In this document: in pieces, positions 60,781 to 64,000 of the stretch
How the letters are laid out: each line of letters starts with the position of its first letter
Numbering within the stretch: position 1 is the first letter of the stretch
NCBI RefSeq assembly: GCF_000719135.1
Contig: NZ_JOEK01000009.1
Location: 434,001 to 498,000, forward strand
DNA from: Streptomyces avicenniae
Lineage (GTDB): Bacteria > Actinomycetota > Actinomycetes > Streptomycetales > Streptomycetaceae
Reading direction: 5' to 3'
Length of the DNA stretch: 64,000 nt
Translations under genes and position numbers: made by a program
The notes under the pieces: model-generated
Told to the model about the DNA's origin: nothing
Databases searched by the model: none
The model's input: the letters and a program-made list of their open reading frames with translations, nothing else

Positions 60781-63002
60781 TTGGCGACGTACTGGATCTG
60801 GTTCGCCAGGTTGGCCGTTCCTCCGGTGTCGTTGATCACGCGGTTGATCGTGCCGACGCCGCCGAGCGAGACGGACACGAGTCCGTGGAGCCGCACGCCC
60901 GGTTTGTTCGGCACTTCGAAGCTGCGTGCCGCGGTGACGGACGGGTTGACGTTGAAGTAGCAGTAGCTGCCGACGCCCCACGCCTCATGGGTGTTGACCG
61001 AGTCGGCGACCTTGTAGGCCGCGTAGCCCGGCGAGGAACCGTTCATCCAGGCGGCCTGGTTGGGCGGGTCGTAGGGCATCTCGTTCTGGTAGAAGTACGT
61101 CCGGCCGCGTTCGCCGTTCCAGATGGTCTGGTACTTCTGGTAGTGCTCGACGAACAGGCCGTACATCGTGACGTCGTCGCCGTTCACGATCAGGCCCTGG
61201 TCGGCCGTGTTCTGGTTCCAGCCGATGCCCGCGCCGTGGTCACCGCGCCACAGCCACAGGTGGTCGCCGATCACGTCGTCGCTGTTGACGGTGAGGCTGG
61301 TCGTCGCCCGGCCCACGTGCGCGCCGCCGATGCGGAAGTACACGTCGTGCAGCGAGGTCGGGTTGGCGGAGTGGTCGGCCGAGGATCCGGGCGGGCCGAC
61401 CTCCATGAGGTTGGGCGAGTTGTTCGGACCGGCGTCGATGAACAGACCGGCGACCTTCACGCCGTCCACGTCGGCGACCGAGATGGCGGTCGCCCCGGTG
61501 TCCGGGATCAGGGTGGCGAGGCCGAGGCCGAGGACGACGGTGTTCGGGTTGGTGACGCGGATGGTCTCCGACAGGTGGTGGATACCGGGCGTGAACAGGA
61601 GGTGCTTGCCCTGCTGGAGCGCGGCGTTGATCGTCGCGGTCGAGCTGCCCGGGTGGACGATGTAGAAGTCGGCGAGCGAGACGGACGAGCCGGGCGCGTT
61701 GCCGTTCGCCCAGCTGGTGCCGACCGCGTTGCGGCGGACCGCGGGCACGAAGACGTTGTAGTTGCCCGAGCCGTCCACGTAGAGGAACGGCTTCTCACGG
61801 ACGACCGGAGTCTGGCCGACGACCGTGTGCGAGGGGTTCGGGAAGTTCTGCGGCGGGGTGCCGGTCGAACCGACGAACACCATGTTCCACACCGAGCCGC
61901 TCCAGGCGCCCAGTTCGCTGTTGCGGGTCAGCCACTGCTGCTGCGAGCCCGACTCGACGAAGCCATCGATCTTGGTGTCGGCGAACAGGCCGCCGCTCGC
62001 CCAGCCGTCGCCGCCGTTCCACAGCTGCGTGCCGATGCCGCGCAGGTGCATGCGGCGGTACGGGGCGGCCTGCGAGACGGCCCAGCGCTCGATCTGGTTC
62101 GGCGGCAGGGTGACGGAGAAGTTCTCCACGCCGCGCCAGAAGTTCTGCGTGGCGTTCCCGAGGTTGTCGGGGTTGTCGCCCTGCTGGAGCCAGTCGGCCT
62201 CGACGCGGACGTGCCCGTTGATGTTGACGTCGTCCGGGTTGCGGCCGAGGCCCGCGATCTGGGTGTAGAAGCCCAGCGGGATGTCGAGGTTGTAGTTGCC
62301 CGGCTTGAACAGCACGGCGTAGCGCTGCTCACCGAACTGGTTGGTGTGCTGCTGGTTGTAGATCGTGTTGATCCGGCTCTGGATGGTGCCGGTCGGGGTG
62401 GACTGGTCGTACACCAGGACGTTCGGGCCCAGGTTCGGGTTGGCCGGGTCGGTCGGGGGCACCGAGGGGCCGCCGCCGCCGATCTCGCCGTAGACCTGGA
62501 ACTCCCACAGCGAGTAGCCCCACGGGGTGGCGCGCTGCGTGCCGTAGACACGGACGTAGCGGGCGGTGCCGCTGACGCTGAGGGTGTCGATGCCGCCGTT
62601 GCCCGCGGTCGTCGAGTACACGGTGTTCCAGGTGGTGCCGTTGGCCGAGGTCTCGACGCGGTAGGCGCTGGCGTACGCGGCCTCCCAGTTGAGGACGACC
62701 TGGGTGAGCGTGGCCGAGCTGCCGAGATCGACCTGGATCCACTGGGGGTCGCTGAAGGCGCTGGCCCAGCGGGTACCGGTGGCGCCGTCCACGGCCGCCG
62801 AGGCGGGGGTGCCCGCGTTCTCGGTGGAGGAGGCCGTGACGGCCTTGTTCTGCGAAAGGAGCGTCGGGGCGGCCTCGGCGCGCTGGGCGGGGGCGACGAG
62901 CAGCCCGGCGGCGACCAGCAGGACGGCCCAGAGCATGGCGGCGCGGGAGCGTTGCCAGCTCGGTCGGTAGCGGCCCGGTGGGCGCGCGAACAGGGATGTC
63001 AT
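60771..63002 (-). CDS. Secreted discoidin/beta-helix protein, likely polysaccharide-active
   Basis: A 743-residue exported protein. A long signal peptide with twin Arg-like start ends near AEAA (residue 45). Residues about 47-175 form an F5/8 type C (discoidin) carbohydrate-binding domain (AVTASSTENAGTPASAAVDG, WIQVDLGSSATLTQVVLNWE). The rest is a right-handed beta-helix with RYAVLFKPGNYNLDIPLGFYTQIAGLG, pectate-lyase-superfamily-like and similar to GH55-type architecture. The ATG at 63002 follows AGGAGA. A perfect LacI-type palindrome lies 39 bp upstream. Catalytic residues are not assigned; substrate unknown. Confidence 0.85.
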   Translation of the reverse strand: MTSLFARPPGRYRPSWQRSRAAMLWAVLLVAAGLLVAPAQRAEAAPTLLSQNKAVTASSTENAGTPASAAVDGATGTRWASAFSDPQWIQVDLGSSATLTQVVLNWEAAYASAYRVETSANGTTWNTVYSTTAGNGGIDTLSVSGTARYVRVYGTQRATPWGYSLWEFQVYGEIGGGGPSVPPTDPANPNLGPNVLVYDQSTPTGTIQSRINTIYNQQHTNQFGEQRYAVLFKPGNYNLDIPLGFYTQIAGLGRNPDDVNINGHVRVEADWLQQGDNPDNLGNATQNFWRGVENFSVTLPPNQIERWAVSQAAPYRRMHLRGIGTQLWNGGDGWASGGLFADTKIDGFVESGSQQQWLTRNSELGAWSGSVWNMVFVGSTGTPPQNFPNPSHTVVGQTPVVREKPFLYVDGSGNYNVFVPAVRRNAVGTSWANGNAPGSSVSLADFYIVHPGSSTATINAALQQGKHLLFTPGIHHLSETIRVTNPNTVVLGLGLATLIPDTGATAISVADVDGVKVAGLFIDAGPNNSPNLMEVGPPGSSADHSANPTSLHDVYFRIGGAHVGRATTSLTVNSDDVIGDHLWLWRGDHGAGIGWNQNTADQGLIVNGDDVTMYGLFVEHYQKYQTIWNGERGRTYFYQNEMPYDPPNQAAWMNGSSPGYAAYKVADSVNTHEAWGVGSYCYFNVNPSVTAARSFEVPNKPGVRLHGLVSVSLGGVGTINRVINDTGGTANLANQIQYVANYP

Positions 63003-63040
63003 GGGATCTCCTGGGTGGGGGCGGAAGCGGGTGAACACAG

Positions 63041-63056
63041 GAGAGAGCGCTCTCTC
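63041..63056. promoter_or_regulatory. Perfect LacI-type palindrome in the glycoside-hydrolase intergenic region
   Basis: GAGAGAGCGCTCTCTC is a perfect 16-bp palindrome with the AGCGCT core of LacI-family operators. It lies 39 bp upstream of the beta-helix gene and about 200 bp from the divergent GH105-type start. Confidence 0.75.
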
Positions 63057-63203
63057 ACGCCATCGCCAGGAGTGTTGTTGCGACCCCGTTTCGTGTCAAG
63101 GAGCTGAACGGACCGGAACCGTAAGGCGATTGACGCATACGGCGTTCAGCCTGGTGAACGCGTTCCGGATCTCGGCGGCCCGTGTTCAGGACGTGGACAC
63201 GTC

Positions 63204-63215
63204 AGGTCTAGACCT
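63204..63215. promoter_or_regulatory. GntR/DasR-like palindrome upstream of the GH105-type gene
   Basis: AGGTCTAGACCT is a perfect palindrome containing GGTCTAGACC, the invariant centre of the dre consensus, 39 bp before the ATG at 63254. The outer bases differ from dre, so another GntR protein is equally possible. A further palindrome, GAACGCGTTC, lies at 63156-63165. Confidence 0.55.
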
Positions 63216-63253
63216 TGACGATGGGAGCCCCCACCGACGGAGAGGTTGGTCCC

Positions 63254-64000
63254 ATGGACAGGCGACAGCTCCTCGCCACCGCCGCGCTCGTCGCGGCCAC
63301 GCCCGCCGTGCCGCTCGTCGCGGCGGCACCCGCCCACGCCGCGCCGCCCTCCCCCACGCTGCCGTCCCGCGCGGCGATCGTGTCCGTGCTGCGGCGCGTC
63401 ACCGACCACTGGATCGGCGCGCACGGCAACCCGGGCGACAACCGCTGGGCGCGCGCGACGTTCTTCAGCGGCCTGACGGCCGTCCACCGCCTCACCGGCG
63501 AGCGCCGCTACCTCGACTACGCGCGCGGCTGGGCCGAGCGGCACGGTTACGGCCTGAACGCGGGCGTGACGACGCGTCACGCCGACAACCACAACGCGGG
63601 CCAGACCTATCTGGACCTGTACGAGATCGAGCCGGAACCGGCCAAGATCGCCGCCATCGAGGATTCGCTCCGGCGCATGGTCTACACCGATCGCCCGCAG
63701 AAGAACGACGACTGGTGGTGGGACGACGCGCTGCACATGGCCATGCCGCCCTTCGCCAGGATCGGGCGCCTCAGGAACGACACGCGCTTCTGGGAGAAGC
63801 TGTACGGCCTGTACAACCACACCAAGCGCGTCCAGGGCGGCCCCGGGCTGTACGCGCCGTCGCAGGGCGGCCTGTGGTACCGGGACGACCGGTTCCTGCC
63901 GGGCGGCATCCTCTCGCCGAGCGGCCGTCCCGTGCTGTGGTCGCGGGGGAACGGCTGGGTCGCGGCGGGGCACGTCAAGACGCTGAAGACGATGCCCGCG
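63254..64000 (+). CDS. Secreted GH88/GH105-family unsaturated glycuronyl hydrolase, C-terminus outside window
   Basis: The visible 249 codons encode an exported enzyme with a twin-arginine-like signal (DRRQLLATAALVAAT, ending PAHA near residue 29). The alpha/alpha-barrel of GH105/GH88 is shown by FFSGLTAVHRLTGERRYLDYARGW, RHADNHNAGQTYLDLY, WWDDALHMAMPPFARIG (catalytic Asp region) and the hallmark WSRGNGWVAAG near the visible end. It removes unsaturated uronic residues from pectin fragments. The ATG follows GGAGAGG. It is divergent from the beta-helix gene and likely co-regulated. Truncated only by the window edge. Confidence 0.9.
   Translation, partial: MDRRQLLATAALVAATPAVPLVAAAPAHAAPPSPTLPSRAAIVSVLRRVTDHWIGAHGNPGDNRWARATFFSGLTAVHRLTGERRYLDYARGWAERHGYGLNAGVTTRHADNHNAGQTYLDLYEIEPEPAKIAAIEDSLRRMVYTDRPQKNDDWWWDDALHMAMPPFARIGRLRNDTRFWEKLYGLYNHTKRVQGGPGLYAPSQGGLWYRDDRFLPGGILSPSGRPVLWSRGNGWVAAGHVKTLKTMPA

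Overview
The window reads as chromosomal DNA of a Streptomyces or a very close actinomycete. GC content is very high (roughly 70% or more) with strong third-position G/C bias, GTG and TTG starts are common, and long GC-rich hairpins serve as terminators. Typical families are present: Lsr2, two DUF574-type SAM methyltransferases, a DUF4032 protein, a monomeric isocitrate dehydrogenase, streptogrisin-type protease, a GH19 chitinase, and the MutA/MutB/MeaB set. I see no rRNA, tRNA, CRISPR, insertion sequence or prophage. Product names rest on protein motifs read by eye; no database search was possible.

Layout. 1-5.5 kb: an oxidoreductase cut by the window edge, LuxR and LysR regulators, an MFS pump divergent from the LysR gene, a nucleotidyltransferase-fold protein and a Phd/RelE-type toxin-antitoxin pair. 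5.7-9.7 kb: an iron-siderophore ABC importer (ATPase, lipoprotein, double-length fused permease) behind an iron box. 9.7-13.3 kb: a GNAT gene, a deaminase-toxin/SUKH immunity cassette with a 38-codon ORF in front, and a secreted serine protease. 13.5-16.1 kb: a kinase-fold gene lacking the usual catalytic Asp, divergent from a chitinase with a DasR-like site. 16.1-24.3 kb: a sulfur-salvage locus with three luciferase-like monooxygenases, a GNAT and a family-3 amino-acid ABC importer, apparently controlled by a 44-residue leader peptide followed by a hairpin. 24.4-27.8 kb: two Atu4866-domain genes around an XRE regulator, plus an amidohydrolase.

28-31 kb: icd and a DUF574 methyltransferase. 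31.3-34 kb: a compact ACP / ketosynthase / P450 cassette. 34-36.3 kb: a secreted endonuclease, a GNAT and the second DUF574 gene. 36.3-37.9 kb: lsr2 between two gene-poor stretches. 37.9-43.9 kb: an APC permease, a lactonase-like protein, a small membrane protein, a RidA/MarR divergent pair with tandem operators, a streptomycin-type 3''-phosphotransferase and an unknown gene directly behind a canonical terminator. 43.9-50 kb: a GH5 endoglucanase, an Rsm22-type protein, an aldo-keto reductase and a three-gene operon of two unknowns plus a serine hydrolase. 50.3-55.4 kb: a WS/DGAT-like acyltransferase, a Tat-exported PhoD phosphatase, a DUF4032 protein and a decayed NB-ARC regulator. 55.6-60.8 kb: methylmalonyl-CoA mutase with its GTPase chaperone. 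60.8-64 kb: a secreted beta-helix carbohydrate-binding protein divergent from a GH105-type hydrolase that runs off the window.

Common threads are saprophytic nutrition (chitinase, cellulase, protease, nuclease, phosphatase, pectin-type enzymes) under GntR/LacI-like sites, and small regulatory loci: leaderless promoters, tandem operators, leader peptides and hairpins at start codons.
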